Origin: Corynebacterium rouxii
Lineage (GTDB): Bacteria; Actinomycetota; Actinomycetes; Mycobacteriales; Mycobacteriaceae
DNA: 64,000 nucleotides
Direction of reading: 5' to 3'
Assembly (NCBI RefSeq): GCF_902702935.1
Contig: NZ_LR738855.1
Span: forward strand, 1,984,001 to 2,048,000
Both the position numbers and the translations under genes were made by a program. The notes under the pieces are model-generated. The model searched no databases. It was not told the DNA's origin and saw nothing but the letters and a program-made list of their open reading frames with translations. This document shows positions 55,210-64,000 of the stretch, one piece after another. How positions within the stretch are numbered: position 1 is the first letter of the stretch; each line of letters begins with the position of its first letter.

Positions 55210-56928
55210 ATGACCCGTATCGTACAGAATTCCCCACGTCCCGCCGGCTTGCCAGAGACTGAGAATTCCACAGCTGCTCAGGGATGGCAACCGTTCCTGC
55301 ACAGTAATGTGATGTTCTCGGAGACACCCACGGGCGTGGAGTTTCACGATGACTTTCGTCGATTTTCTATCGACGGCCCCGGCGCATACAAAGCTTTCCG
55401 TGCCGCAACACCCCTTTTTGAAGGCAACGTACTCTTCGCAGATGCTCTCCAACACCTGGGCGCTGCCGGCGCTCAGACCATCAAGCTATTCGAATCCGAG
55501 TTATACCGGCATGGGATGCTCACACGGCTAACCCCGGAAAACCCTTCTGTTGCCGCATACCAGTGGGGCGGCCCCTGGGACGGGATCTTGAGGCTCCTCG
55601 CAAACTACACGCCCACTCCCATTGCTGTTCTGGAGAAGATTAGCCACACGCCTTTTACTATCTGCTGCAACCACCCGGAAAGCGCTCGTCTAATCAAAGC
55701 AAGTTTGGAAGAAAACGGCTGTGCAACAGTGCGTTGTGCAGCGCTTTCTCCGGATACGTCGCACCTCCGCCCCCTGCTCTCTCTGAGCTGGCGCGAACTC
55801 AGCGACGCCGCCACCATCACCGTCCGCAGAATTGGCAACGGATTGGTCATCGCATCAGATGTCGCGGCCGAGGCGGTGGCTGCGACGCATGTGTTGGAGT
55901 CTTTATCCAATGAGAAAGAAACCGCTGAGGTTCCAGAAGCTCTTATCCGCATGGCTGGAATCGTCGCGTCCTTTGAGGCTTTCAAGATTGTCTCTGGTGT
56001 CATACCAGCAACGCTCACGCAAGCGCTAGTTCGCATCGACCTTTCCACCGGTGAGGTGACCCAACACCAGCTAGGACAGCAGCAGCACGATAATGGCGAT
56101 TCTCCCCTGTTTTCTCTGGTTGATCCGCTTCTGGGCTTCACGCCACGCTTCCTTGACGACGATATAACTCAGATGCCCTTGCGGCTATCACAAGTGTCCG
56201 TGACCGGCCCCGATCAACGGCGTTGGGTTGTCACCGGTTGGGCGCTAGACACTCTGGAGGCTGCACGTGAACGCGCAGTTGAGGAAGCCACTACCCGCGT
56301 CCTTCTCTCCCAACAGTCAGCACGGGCTATACTGGACGCCCCTTTAATGCAGCCCACTGGGCTTCCCACACCGGCTGCCGTGGGAAGTTCCCAGGAAGAA
56401 GCCATGGAACGCGCTCTCCCACGTGCAGCCGCTTATTGGTCTTTTCACTCTGCAACGCAGGGCATCTCGAAGGTTGTTCCGTTTCATGCAGGCTCTGAGC
56501 CCACATCCTGCGTACGAGATGCTCAGGAACTCTATGGCGCAGCCACGTCTACGTTCTTAGAGCTCACGCCTCTGTGGGGCCATTCAGTAGTCGTTGTTCA
56601 ATGTGACAATCCGATTCTTAGCGTCGTGGCGGCAGGAGACGCGGCAGAACAAGCCGCAGTATCAGCCGCCTACGGCCACCTCGCGCTTGCACAACTGCAT
56701 GCGGACAAGCACTGTCCGCCGCACGACGGCTGGTCGCATGCACTTCCGGCGTTAGCCTTAAGAGAATCCAGCATGCGCTGCCTTACAGAGGAACCGGTGA
56801 CTGAGCTTTTAACAGATCCCCGTCTCTCTGCCGCCGGGCTCACTGCCGTGGCGTTGCGCCCACGCACGTGGATACCTGCTTCCCCGACTACCGTCGACCC
56901 GGCCGTTCATCGGCCTCTTGTCTCATGA
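55210..56928 (+). CDS. Ocin-ThiF-like TOMM cyclodehydratase partner protein (TbtF-like)
   Basis: About 572 residues from the ATG at 55210 (MTRIVQNSPRPAG); a GTG at 55174 is possible. In azole-forming RiPP pathways this protein captures the precursor leader through an N-terminal RiPP recognition element and hands it to YcaO. Residues about 30-105 have the winged-helix pattern (GVEFHDDFRRFSIDGPGAYK, KLFESELYRHGMLTRL). The middle is an inactive E1/ThiF-like fold, and the C-terminal half is a long domain with ERAVEEATTRVLL and AVSAAYGHLALAQL. The overall order matches thiopeptide proteins such as TbtF. The stop overlaps the YcaO start (ATGA). Family call is by pattern and neighbours. Confidence 0.75.
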   Translation: MTRIVQNSPRPAGLPETENSTAAQGWQPFLHSNVMFSETPTGVEFHDDFRRFSIDGPGAYKAFRAATPLFEGNVLFADALQHLGAAGAQTIKLFESELYRHGMLTRLTPENPSVAAYQWGGPWDGILRLLANYTPTPIAVLEKISHTPFTICCNHPESARLIKASLEENGCATVRCAALSPDTSHLRPLLSLSWRELSDAATITVRRIGNGLVIASDVAAEAVAATHVLESLSNEKETAEVPEALIRMAGIVASFEAFKIVSGVIPATLTQALVRIDLSTGEVTQHQLGQQQHDNGDSPLFSLVDPLLGFTPRFLDDDITQMPLRLSQVSVTGPDQRRWVVTGWALDTLEAARERAVEEATTRVLLSQQSARAILDAPLMQPTGLPTPAAVGSSQEEAMERALPRAAAYWSFHSATQGISKVVPFHAGSEPTSCVRDAQELYGAATSTFLELTPLWGHSVVVVQCDNPILSVVAAGDAAEQAAVSAAYGHLALAQLHADKHCPPHDGWSHALPALALRESSMRCLTEEPVTELLTDPRLSAAGLTAVALRPRTWIPASPTTVDPAVHRPLVS

Positions 56929-58475
56929 CTACGCGCGTCGCCTACCTGCACTGCCCGGCGCGCAGTTTCCCAGCGCACGCCCTGCCTCCGCGTCATGAGC
57001 AGTGGATAGCAGTCCCCTCCGAGGTGTGCAGGGTCTGCCTTAGCGCATGGGTGGATCGCACGGAAGAGGCTGCGGACTGGGTTAAGGCTGCTAGAGTACC
57101 CGGCTTCATCAGACGTTGGCTGTCTGAGCGTGTGCATTACGTCGAGCGCCCCTTGGGAGATTGGAGACTAGCAGCTACTGATGCGCAGTGCCTCTCCAGT
57201 TCTACGGTATTTATTCCGCCAAGCCCGTGCTGTACTGAGCACCACGATTGTGCTGCTAACGCAGAGGTTTCCGATCTCACAGGGCCTGCGTTAGCACCGT
57301 GTGGGACGGGGCCGATCACGGAGATTCGCCGTCCTGGAATGGTGGTTTCCCGTGGAACCATGCCTACTGTAGGGTCTCGACCAGCATTCCATTGGAGTGG
57401 TCAGGCGCCGACCATTGCTGAGAGCCGAAAGCTGGCTCTTTGTGAGGCCGTCGAGCGCGCATCCGCATGTGGGAATGAGGGAGCGGGAGGCGTCGATACG
57501 CATATTCCCCACGTCCCTGCCACTGATTTTGGGGTGGACAACGAACGGTGGAACCGTTCTTACGATCACTGCCGCAATTGGACACGCGCTATTCGCCTGG
57601 GAGATGAAACCGCATGGGCAGTCCCCACGGATATGGCGTTTTTCTGGTCTGACGCACAAGCTCGTTTTTGCTTCGATTCCTCCAGCGGCGCCGCGGTGGG
57701 GCGCACATGGGAGGACGCGGTGATGTCTGGGTTAGTAGAGGTCATTGAACGTGACGCTGTCCTGGCCGTATGGCATGGTTCCATGACCGTCCCAGAGATC
57801 GATGTTGACTCGATCAACGATCGCACTTACCAGGCAATGCTGCGGCATCTTCGCAGGCAAGGGCTGGTTATCCGCGCGTTTTACTGCCCGCTGAGTGTAG
57901 GAGTTCCTGCTGTTATTGCGGTATGCACGGATACTGAGCGCACTTTCCTCTGTGTTGGGGCAGCCGCCGCACCCGATCCCTATGTCGCAGTACGCAAAGC
58001 TCTACGGGAGGTCATGGCGGATTATCCGCAGTCGCGTTTGCTTGCTAGTACACGGTTGTCAGACGCTGCCGCAGTGCGTGCGGACGGTTCCGGGGCAGCT
58101 CATCGCCTCAGCGTTGCCGCTTCCGAGCTTATCGACGCCGCCGCTTTCCTCCTCCTGCCCCGTAAAGAGCTGCTCCGTGTCTCCGACATCCCGGGGTGCC
58201 CTCGCTTGTCTCTCGTTGAGCTAGTCGAGCATCTCAAAGCACATGGCTTTTACGGCTATGTTGTCGACTTCACCCAGAGTTATCACCAAATGGTGGGGCT
58301 TTCAGCTGTCAAGGTTATTGTCCCTGGTCTCTTGCCGCTGGAATATATCGGACAGCTGACTAGGGCATTGCATATGCCTAGGTTGAGGCAGCAGATGGCA
58401 TGTTTTCGCACTTTGGGCCTAGCCCCTCCTAGCTCACCTCCCCGTCTCAATCTTGTTCCGCACCCGCTTCCCTAA
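56925..58475 (+). CDS. YcaO-domain azoline-forming cyclodehydratase
   Basis: 516 residues from the ATG at 56925. The ATP-dependent enzyme turns Cys/Ser/Thr of a precursor into thiazolines or oxazolines. The N-terminal 130 residues have Cys pairs (VCRVCLSAW, PCCTEHHDC). The YcaO core shows the nucleotide-binding motifs SRKLALCEAVERAS and SGLVEVIERDAVLAVW, with a third, VAVRKALREVMADY. The C-terminus is Pro-rich and ends PHPLP, the feature that marks peptide-azoline YcaOs rather than thioamide or amidine types. The 4-bp overlap with the gene before implies a joint complex. Confidence 0.9.
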   Translation: MTTRVAYLHCPARSFPAHALPPRHEQWIAVPSEVCRVCLSAWVDRTEEAADWVKAARVPGFIRRWLSERVHYVERPLGDWRLAATDAQCLSSSTVFIPPSPCCTEHHDCAANAEVSDLTGPALAPCGTGPITEIRRPGMVVSRGTMPTVGSRPAFHWSGQAPTIAESRKLALCEAVERASACGNEGAGGVDTHIPHVPATDFGVDNERWNRSYDHCRNWTRAIRLGDETAWAVPTDMAFFWSDAQARFCFDSSSGAAVGRTWEDAVMSGLVEVIERDAVLAVWHGSMTVPEIDVDSINDRTYQAMLRHLRRQGLVIRAFYCPLSVGVPAVIAVCTDTERTFLCVGAAAAPDPYVAVRKALREVMADYPQSRLLASTRLSDAAAVRADGSGAAHRLSVAASELIDAAAFLLLPRKELLRVSDIPGCPRLSLVELVEHLKAHGFYGYVVDFTQSYHQMVGLSAVKVIVPGLLPLEYIGQLTRALHMPRLRQQMACFRTLGLAPPSSPPRLNLVPHPLP

Positions 58476-58510
58476 TGTTTCTCATGCTTCGCTGAAAGGT
58501 GGTGAGTCCT

Positions 58511-59995
58511 ATGGATCGCCATACTGCAGATTTTTGGGCCACAACGGATAACGCTGCAACCGAATACACGCAGCTCATTCTGGAGCGCAAAGAACATGGC
58601 ATGGTCTTCCCTGCTCAAGGCCCCTTTTGGAACCATCAACCCTACCCCGCAAAAATTGTTCCAGACGCCCCTCGCTTCCAGCTTCATACACACGCCATGT
58701 CCCCCACGGACATCGCTATTGCGCAAGCGCTGGAGGATTCTCTGATCAGAACTCATCTGCGCGCAGAAGTCGACTGCAACTCGCCGACAAAGACCCGATC
58801 TGAGGCGCAATCTTTTCAGTGGTCTCGGAATACAGCCTCAGGCGGAGGCTTATACCCAGTGAACGTCTACAGATACAGCCCCAGAGATAGCCACCTGCCC
58901 GCTGGCCTGTACTTATTCAACCCCATAACCTGCCAATGGCAGCAGTTGAGGGCTGATTCCCCACGAGGCGAACACTCGCGTTCTGCCGGTGAGACCCTGC
59001 TGGTTACCGTGGAGTTTTGGCGTTCAGCGTTTAAGTACGGTGACTTTGCGTATCAAGCGACCTCCGTGGATGTGGGGATCGTTGTCGCGGCGTTAGTCTC
59101 CCAACTGGATGCAGCTGTTGGGCCGGTGGCGATCGACTGGTCACCCGACGAGCTTGCTCTCTCCGAATTCCTTGGTAGTGATCCCCTCGACGAGGCCATA
59201 TATTGCACGATCACGCTGCCTAACGGCTCCCCTTCAGACACTGTTACCGCTGGCGCGCCATCAGCCGTTCTCCAGACTGCTGCTCGACTCGCGCACTCGG
59301 GAACGATGCCCGTACGTTTTCCCACCACTGTGGCTTTGCAAAAACAGCGGCTCCGAGAAATGCAGAGTATGCGTGCGCCTTTTTCTACGGAAAGAATCGC
59401 CGCCCCGCCACCAGCAATAATCAAGCGAGGCTCCAGCTCTTTTGGGCGCTATTCCGGAGCTCCAATCGACGTGGGTGTGCTTACTCGCATGGTGCAACGC
59501 GGGCGTGCCACGGCCGCTTCACTCCTGGGAACCCCTCCTGAAACTGATTATTTCTTGGGTATCCAAGCAGCCGCGCTGTGTGTCAACGTCACGGGCTTAG
59601 CACATTCTCTTATAGCGGATAGTGAGACATATCCTGCGTCGGCTCCTGCGCGCCCGTGTCCACAGCTTCCCGAGTTATTGCGCAACACCTATCTCCTGAA
59701 AAACTACGACCCCCTGCGCAGCTCAGCCGTCTTAGTGCTATGCGCAGATTTGCAGCGGGTAACCACTACTTACGGCGCCTCTGGTTATCGGTGGGCATGT
59801 GCTGAGGTCGGGGCCTTTTGTCACGCTGTCTATGCTGTTGCGGCACAGGAACGGGTCTCTGTGGGCGCTGTGTTGGGGTTTGATGCTCAGTACCAGCGCG
59901 ACTACCTCGGTTTAGCAGATAACCTCGTCCCGATCCTCAACATTCTTGTGGGTGTGGATCGGCCTCATGCACGGTGGAGGAACTCGTTACTATGA
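58511..59995 (+). CDS. SagB-type FMN dehydrogenase (azoline oxidase)
   Basis: 494 residues from the ATG at 58511 (MDRHTADFWATTD) with AAAGGTGG upstream. It oxidises azolines to aromatic azoles. The nitroreductase fold is duplicated. The first half has the SagB signature NTASGGGLYPVNVYRY and FKYGDFAYQATSVDVGIVV. The second half has a matching ASGYRWACAEVGAFCHAVYA and LGLADNLVPILNILVGVD. Flavin-binding Ser/Arg residues fit, but are not proven. The stop overlaps the next start by ATGA. Confidence 0.88.
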   Translation: MDRHTADFWATTDNAATEYTQLILERKEHGMVFPAQGPFWNHQPYPAKIVPDAPRFQLHTHAMSPTDIAIAQALEDSLIRTHLRAEVDCNSPTKTRSEAQSFQWSRNTASGGGLYPVNVYRYSPRDSHLPAGLYLFNPITCQWQQLRADSPRGEHSRSAGETLLVTVEFWRSAFKYGDFAYQATSVDVGIVVAALVSQLDAAVGPVAIDWSPDELALSEFLGSDPLDEAIYCTITLPNGSPSDTVTAGAPSAVLQTAARLAHSGTMPVRFPTTVALQKQRLREMQSMRAPFSTERIAAPPPAIIKRGSSSFGRYSGAPIDVGVLTRMVQRGRATAASLLGTPPETDYFLGIQAAALCVNVTGLAHSLIADSETYPASAPARPCPQLPELLRNTYLLKNYDPLRSSAVLVLCADLQRVTTTYGASGYRWACAEVGAFCHAVYAVAAQERVSVGAVLGFDAQYQRDYLGLADNLVPILNILVGVDRPHARWRNSLL

Positions 59996-62592
59996 CAACT
60001 ACTTCATGGAAACTTCTTAATGAAACCCTGGTTCGCAGCTGCAGTGTGCCGTATGAGGCGTTACGCCAACTTTGCGACGCCCCCACCGACGCACTACTTA
60101 CTGCCGATCTGGACCAGCGACTCCGCGTAAACGCGGCCCTTGATGCCCTTGGTTCTGCGGCCCATCAGGACGTCGCGGGGTGCACAAACACAGTGTTGCG
60201 TCGGGCTCTACTCGATCTCAAGCGAGCTGCACATCATCATGACGTGCGCAAAGTTCGTGCCCTGCTGGCTAAAGCTACATCCGCTGGTGTGCGGTTGCCT
60301 GCTGGCGTAACGACTGCCGCAGATACGGTGATCACTGCCGCCGAAAACGTGTTGTCCTCAGAGCAGCTGCACAAGGTACTCATGAGTTCCAAGAAAAGAG
60401 AGCGCGAGTGCCTCGGGAAGATCGCCCGTGACCGGGGAGTCGATTCAGCAGTACTGGCTGCATCAGTCCCAGCGGCAAAAGCCATCCGGAAACTGAGCAC
60501 AGATTGTGCGCTGTCTGCCAAGCAGCTAGCTCGTGCCCACCGCACCACGCTGGGATACGTGATCCGCAGCGCCACCCGGTCAGTACCGTTTTCCGCCCTG
60601 TGCGCAATCGCGCCGTCCCAGTTGTCCCACGCCAGCCTACACTCGGATGAGACTCTTGCCCCAACATCTGTGCACACTATTGCGCGTTGGAACGTCTACG
60701 CCATGGCTCAGATTTTCTCTGCTATGAAGAAGGACTTTGGTTTTATTGCCACACTTCCGGTTCTGGTTAATCCTGACGCGTTATCAGAGCATGGTCACTG
60801 CATACTGCCTCGGTGTTCTGTCGAATATCTAGGGCACGTCGGCGACCGGGACTTGGCCGTTTACCGGGAGGAACGCCGAGTGGTCGATTCCAATGGACTA
60901 TTTGGAAAGGTCATGGCCTTAGCCACAAGTGCTCCCCAAAACCACGAATACACGTGTGAGCAGCTGGCCGCAGAGCTCTCGGCGCATACAGGTTTAAGCA
61001 AGGCACAAACAAAGTGCATTGTTCTCGATGCCATCCGAATTTCGGCCTTAGTTGTTCCCACTCTCGATTTATCCCCGTCCACAGCGGTATCTGAACAGCC
61101 GATAGTTACGCACTTAGCACGTGGGTCGGACAAGGCCGTATCTGCTGCGCGTCTCATTGCCCGCATCACGGAGGAATGCAACGCGGTGGCGTCGATAAGC
61201 GACTTTGACCGCAGGCACACTCAGATCCTAGATCTCGCGCACCACCTGGATAGCCTCCGGCGACTCGTCGATCCCAGCATGCCGGTGTTCCATACCCATG
61301 TGTATGAGGATGGGGTCGGGAAAGAATCGACGATTCCCTCCTCCATCGCGGACTCGTGCACAGCCCTTGACTGGGAAGCTCTCGCAGACCTAGTCGATCT
61401 GCTTGATGTGCGGCAGGCAGAACGCGCGTTGTTTGAGGAGTTTGTGTCCGCAAAATTCCCCCGTGGGGAAATCTGCCACGATGTTCCGGCGGTGGTCAAT
61501 AGTTTTGTTTCCGAGGTCCTCACGCCGCTGCGGCAGGTTGATATTGAGGCAGTTGATGAAAATGACCTGAAGTCCACTGCATCGTTGCCACTGGGTAAGG
61601 CATGGGAATGGATTCGGGCGCGGCGCCGCTTCCTGGCACACGTAACCGAGTTAAGAAACAACGCCGCTGGTCCCGTGGATATACGGAATCTCCTCACCAA
61701 CTATCGTCCACTTGTGCAGTCTCGTAGGTATCCGTTTCGATCTTTAAACGCATACGTTCAGCAAGGCGACGAGGCCAAAGTCGTGATTAACCGGACGCTC
61801 GGCGGCCCAGGCTTCCCGTGGTCTCGGTTCGCGCATGCGATGCCGGATTCCGCAGCACGCGCATGGTCCGAATTATCGGATTATGCGTCTGACGCTGGGG
61901 TGACGCTTGTCGAGTTGACAGCCGGAATAGTGGTCTCCAACCTCAACACACATCCGGCCACCTACCCAACCACTCTCCTCATCCCAGGGCATCCTCGAAA
62001 AACCACACGGTTGTCTGATATTCGACTCGCAGACACGCAGTTGGCCTACTGCGCATCCAGCGGACGCTTGCAGCTTTTCGACGCCCACGGCACCGAACTC
62101 CTCCCCGCATACATGGGATACATCACTGACCGGGGACTGCCATTATCTACGCAAGCCCTCATGCTCCTAGCGCCACCCATGCATTGTTCCTTGGACTTTT
62201 TCCCGCGCACGAGTTCAGAGATAGTGCATCAGGCTCGTCTACTCCTAGGAGATGTTGTTCTTGCGCGAGAAAGCTGGATTTTTCCCACCTCAAGCACCTC
62301 TATGGATATTCCGTGTCTCCTAGAAGAGGCACTGGTGTGGTGGCGCAGCATTGCCCGACATCACGACCTACCCGAGTGCGGAGTTCTGCGAACATTCGAT
62401 GCCCACGGCGTTGTGGGTAAAGGACAGTTTTATAACTCCCAAATCATGGGAACGATCACCAACCTCATACGCGCATTGCGCAACGCTCACTACGGGTTTG
62501 TGATTGAGGAATTCTTTCCCCACGCCGGCGCGTCCGGTGTAGCACAGGAATACATAGTAACAGGAACGCGCTCTTTGAAGGAGGGTATCTAA
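59992..62592 (+). CDS. Lantibiotic dehydratase LanB N-terminal type (glutamylation subunit)
   Basis: 866 residues from the ATG at 59992, overlapping sagB. Uses glutamyl-tRNA to glutamylate Ser/Thr of a precursor before elimination to dehydroalanine or dehydrobutyrine. Lant_dehydr_N hallmarks are LGYVIRSATRSVPFSALCA (the R..RSTPFG-type motif), PRCSVEYLGHVGDRD, and the late VVINRTLGGPGFPWSRFAH, with a long C-terminal block. The separate elimination domain is encoded by the next gene, so this is the split form seen in thiopeptide and goadsporin clusters (TbtB/GodF type). Confidence 0.88.
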   Translation: MTTTSWKLLNETLVRSCSVPYEALRQLCDAPTDALLTADLDQRLRVNAALDALGSAAHQDVAGCTNTVLRRALLDLKRAAHHHDVRKVRALLAKATSAGVRLPAGVTTAADTVITAAENVLSSEQLHKVLMSSKKRERECLGKIARDRGVDSAVLAASVPAAKAIRKLSTDCALSAKQLARAHRTTLGYVIRSATRSVPFSALCAIAPSQLSHASLHSDETLAPTSVHTIARWNVYAMAQIFSAMKKDFGFIATLPVLVNPDALSEHGHCILPRCSVEYLGHVGDRDLAVYREERRVVDSNGLFGKVMALATSAPQNHEYTCEQLAAELSAHTGLSKAQTKCIVLDAIRISALVVPTLDLSPSTAVSEQPIVTHLARGSDKAVSAARLIARITEECNAVASISDFDRRHTQILDLAHHLDSLRRLVDPSMPVFHTHVYEDGVGKESTIPSSIADSCTALDWEALADLVDLLDVRQAERALFEEFVSAKFPRGEICHDVPAVVNSFVSEVLTPLRQVDIEAVDENDLKSTASLPLGKAWEWIRARRRFLAHVTELRNNAAGPVDIRNLLTNYRPLVQSRRYPFRSLNAYVQQGDEAKVVINRTLGGPGFPWSRFAHAMPDSAARAWSELSDYASDAGVTLVELTAGIVVSNLNTHPATYPTTLLIPGHPRKTTRLSDIRLADTQLAYCASSGRLQLFDAHGTELLPAYMGYITDRGLPLSTQALMLLAPPMHCSLDFFPRTSSEIVHQARLLLGDVVLARESWIFPTSSTSMDIPCLLEEALVWWRSIARHHDLPECGVLRTFDAHGVVGKGQFYNSQIMGTITNLIRALRNAHYGFVIEEFFPHAGASGVAQEYIVTGTRSLKEGI

Positions 62593-63605
62593 TGCGTACA
62601 ACCGACCCTTGGCTCGCTTTTCATATTTTTTATGGAGAAGACCCTTCTCTCTTGCTCCGCGACTGCCTGCTGCCTTTTGCTCATACATGCGTTGCAGAAG
62701 GACTGGTAAAACGATTTTTCCATATGAATTACTGGTTGGAGGGCGCACACGTCCGCTTAAGGCTAGAGCTTTGCAATCCGGCAGATCGCGAGCGCGTCGT
62801 ATGCGCAGCGCATCAGGCTATCCAACCGTGGATTGACTCCCATCCTTCCAGCGCGCCCCAGCTGTCCCTGTGCAATCCCGAAGGTTATCGGCGCCTCTTT
62901 GAACACGAGTACCCCATGTCCAGGTTCTCCGACTATATCGATCAGGATGGTCTACCCCGTCTACAGCCAGATAACTGCATCCGAGAACGCTACTACGAGC
63001 GTGAATATGACCGCTACGGCGGACGGATAGGGATGTCGCTTAGCCAAGATGTTTTTCAAACCTCGACGTTGTTCGTCGAGAAGCTTTTACACTCTGGCGT
63101 TTTAGAAGCACGTACCTCACGACTAGCCGCGGCTGCGCTAGGAATGATCTGCACTGCGCATACAGTTTTGGCTTCCAACGCATCCATAGGACGTTTTTGG
63201 GAAAGCTATCACGCAGGTTGGACCTCGTCTTTTTTTATGCCCACCAGCTACACCTCGCCCACGGCACAGCACAAAATCGTCACCGAGACTCAGTCGCTCT
63301 CACGTGCAGCCACGCCATTTCGTGCGGCCTTGCGCCACGCCCCAGACGGTTCAAGTCTTCCCGAACCCTATGCCACTTTTACTCAACGCATGACCTCTCT
63401 CGTGGGCAAACTCCACGATGCATATGATTCCCGAGAGCTCGATTTTGGTGATTCTGCCGCAGAGGCCGGCCACACGTGGAAAGAGAATTCCATTTTTCTT
63501 CTGCGCTCTTATGTCCACATGACCAACAACAGGATGTCCGTCAACATCTCAGATGAGGCCTACCTAGCTTATTTACTGCACACGTTATATCGGGAGGCGC
63601 TATGA
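62592..63605 (+). CDS. Thiopeptide-type bacteriocin biosynthesis protein (LanB elimination domain, SpaB_C)
   Basis: 337 residues, TAATG overlap with the dehydratase. The start WLAFHIFYGEDPSLLLRDCL and the middle MNYWLEGAHVRLRLELCN match the thiopep_ocin/SpaB_C family, and the end MSVNISDEAYLAYLLHTLY is its usual C-terminus. In split LanB systems this protein removes glutamate to leave dehydroamino acids (TbtC/GodG). A related subgroup forms the pyridine ring of thiopeptides (TbtD). With one copy visible I cannot tell which, though elimination is required by the gene before. Confidence 0.85.
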   Translation: MRTTDPWLAFHIFYGEDPSLLLRDCLLPFAHTCVAEGLVKRFFHMNYWLEGAHVRLRLELCNPADRERVVCAAHQAIQPWIDSHPSSAPQLSLCNPEGYRRLFEHEYPMSRFSDYIDQDGLPRLQPDNCIRERYYEREYDRYGGRIGMSLSQDVFQTSTLFVEKLLHSGVLEARTSRLAAAALGMICTAHTVLASNASIGRFWESYHAGWTSSFFMPTSYTSPTAQHKIVTETQSLSRAATPFRAALRHAPDGSSLPEPYATFTQRMTSLVGKLHDAYDSRELDFGDSAAEAGHTWKENSIFLLRSYVHMTNNRMSVNISDEAYLAYLLHTLYREAL

Positions 63606-64000
63606 CCAGCATTCATGATCTTCGGTTTGCTCCCGGCGCGGCGTTGGGCCCGATCATCCACAGTCCTGAACGAAGTTTCGCCGTAGCGCGTAATCCGCAG
63701 GGTGAGCTCAGCGAGCTAGGGCCTCAGGCCTGGATACTGTTGGACCTCTTCCGGCGACGAGACAACGGAGATAGCGTAGACACGAGGATGCTCGCTATCC
63801 CGCACGTGACTAAGGCCATACGTGCCATGGAGCAACGAGGATTGCTCACTACGACCTCGGATACCAGCGCATCTTCGCATCCCATAGGTATATTGGGGCG
63901 ACCCCGTGGAGGGTGGTTCGTTTCTTTTATCGCCCTGGTCATGATACTTGCGGCAGCAGCAACGGCCATCATCGTATATGCGGGCTCCGCCTTTACCCAA
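63602..64000 (+). CDS. Membrane protein of the RiPP operon, 3' end beyond window
   Basis: 133 codons to the edge from the ATG at 63602 (ATGA overlap). Residues 1-90 look like a PqqD/winged-helix-type domain (APGAALGPIIHSPERSFAVA, LGPQAWILLDLFRRR, VTKAIRAMEQRGLLTT). A membrane helix follows (WFVSFIALVMILAAAATAII). Such an arrangement occurs in membrane peptidases and transport proteins of RiPP clusters, so export, leader cleavage or immunity is likely; which one depends on the missing part. Confidence 0.65.
   Translation, partial: MTSIHDLRFAPGAALGPIIHSPERSFAVARNPQGELSELGPQAWILLDLFRRRDNGDSVDTRMLAIPHVTKAIRAMEQRGLLTTTSDTSASSHPIGILGRPRGGWFVSFIALVMILAAAATAIIVYAGSAFTQ

Noticed and set aside
1..64000. 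CRISPR array or prophage
   Set aside because: No regularly spaced short repeats, integrase, capsid or terminase genes were seen; the only defence traces are the Abi and YfbU remnants.

Overview
The window looks like a chromosomal segment of a pathogenic Corynebacterium, most probably C. diphtheriae or a close relative. The reasons are the gene order ptrB-purC-purB, purD-HIT, a PhoP/PhoR-like two-component pair, poxB-thrE-otsA-otsB-lacI(ipsA)-cysS-ispF-ispD-carD-radA-mutY-clpC and lysS, and a homologue of the family named after C. diphtheriae DIP1984. The species call is inference from synteny and protein resemblance; no database was searched.

Positions 1-48.4 kb are largely conserved core genome. 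On the minus strand come purine synthesis (purC, purB, purD), a KtrAB-type potassium system and an aminotransferase. These are followed by a HIT protein, a lipase-like hydrolase, a sensor kinase/response regulator pair, and an MFS pump with its TetR regulator whose likely operator fills the promoter spacer. Next are an NCS2 permease fused to an OHCU-decarboxylase-like domain, pyruvate:quinone oxidoreductase, two ThrE-type exporters around tRNA-Thr(UGU), a histone-like Lys-rich protein, and the trehalose genes otsA/otsB with an ipsA-like LacI regulator. The block continues with rlmB, cysS, ispF, ispD, carD, an LpqE-like lipoprotein, a surface protein, radA, carbonic anhydrase, mutY, a third ThrE-family protein, clpC, a pyrimidine-nucleoside salvage set (phosphorylase, cdd, nupC) and lysS.

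Positions 48.4-54.9 kb, just beyond lysS, are an accessory patch full of mobile-element debris. They hold an IS3-family element with a multiply frameshifted transposase, a second IS3 fragment, an IS256 remnant and an IS110 remnant. A perfect 157-bp direct repeat (48431-48587 and 53376-53532) brackets most of it. Among the debris are a YfbU-family gene cut by the IS, an internally deleted Abi/HEPN gene, and an intact-looking pair: a secreted protein with a Gly/Cys-rich C-terminus plus a two-helix membrane protein, which resembles a bacteriocin/immunity pair.

Positions 55.2 kb to the window end hold the most notable system: a tightly overlapping operon for a ribosomally made, post-translationally modified peptide. 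It has an ocin-ThiF-type partner protein, a YcaO azoline synthetase, a SagB-type dehydrogenase, a split LanB dehydratase (glutamylation part, then thiopeptide-type elimination part) and the start of a membrane protein. This set predicts a peptide with azoles and dehydroamino acids, of goadsporin or thiopeptide type. No precursor peptide is visible inside the window, so the product is unknown.
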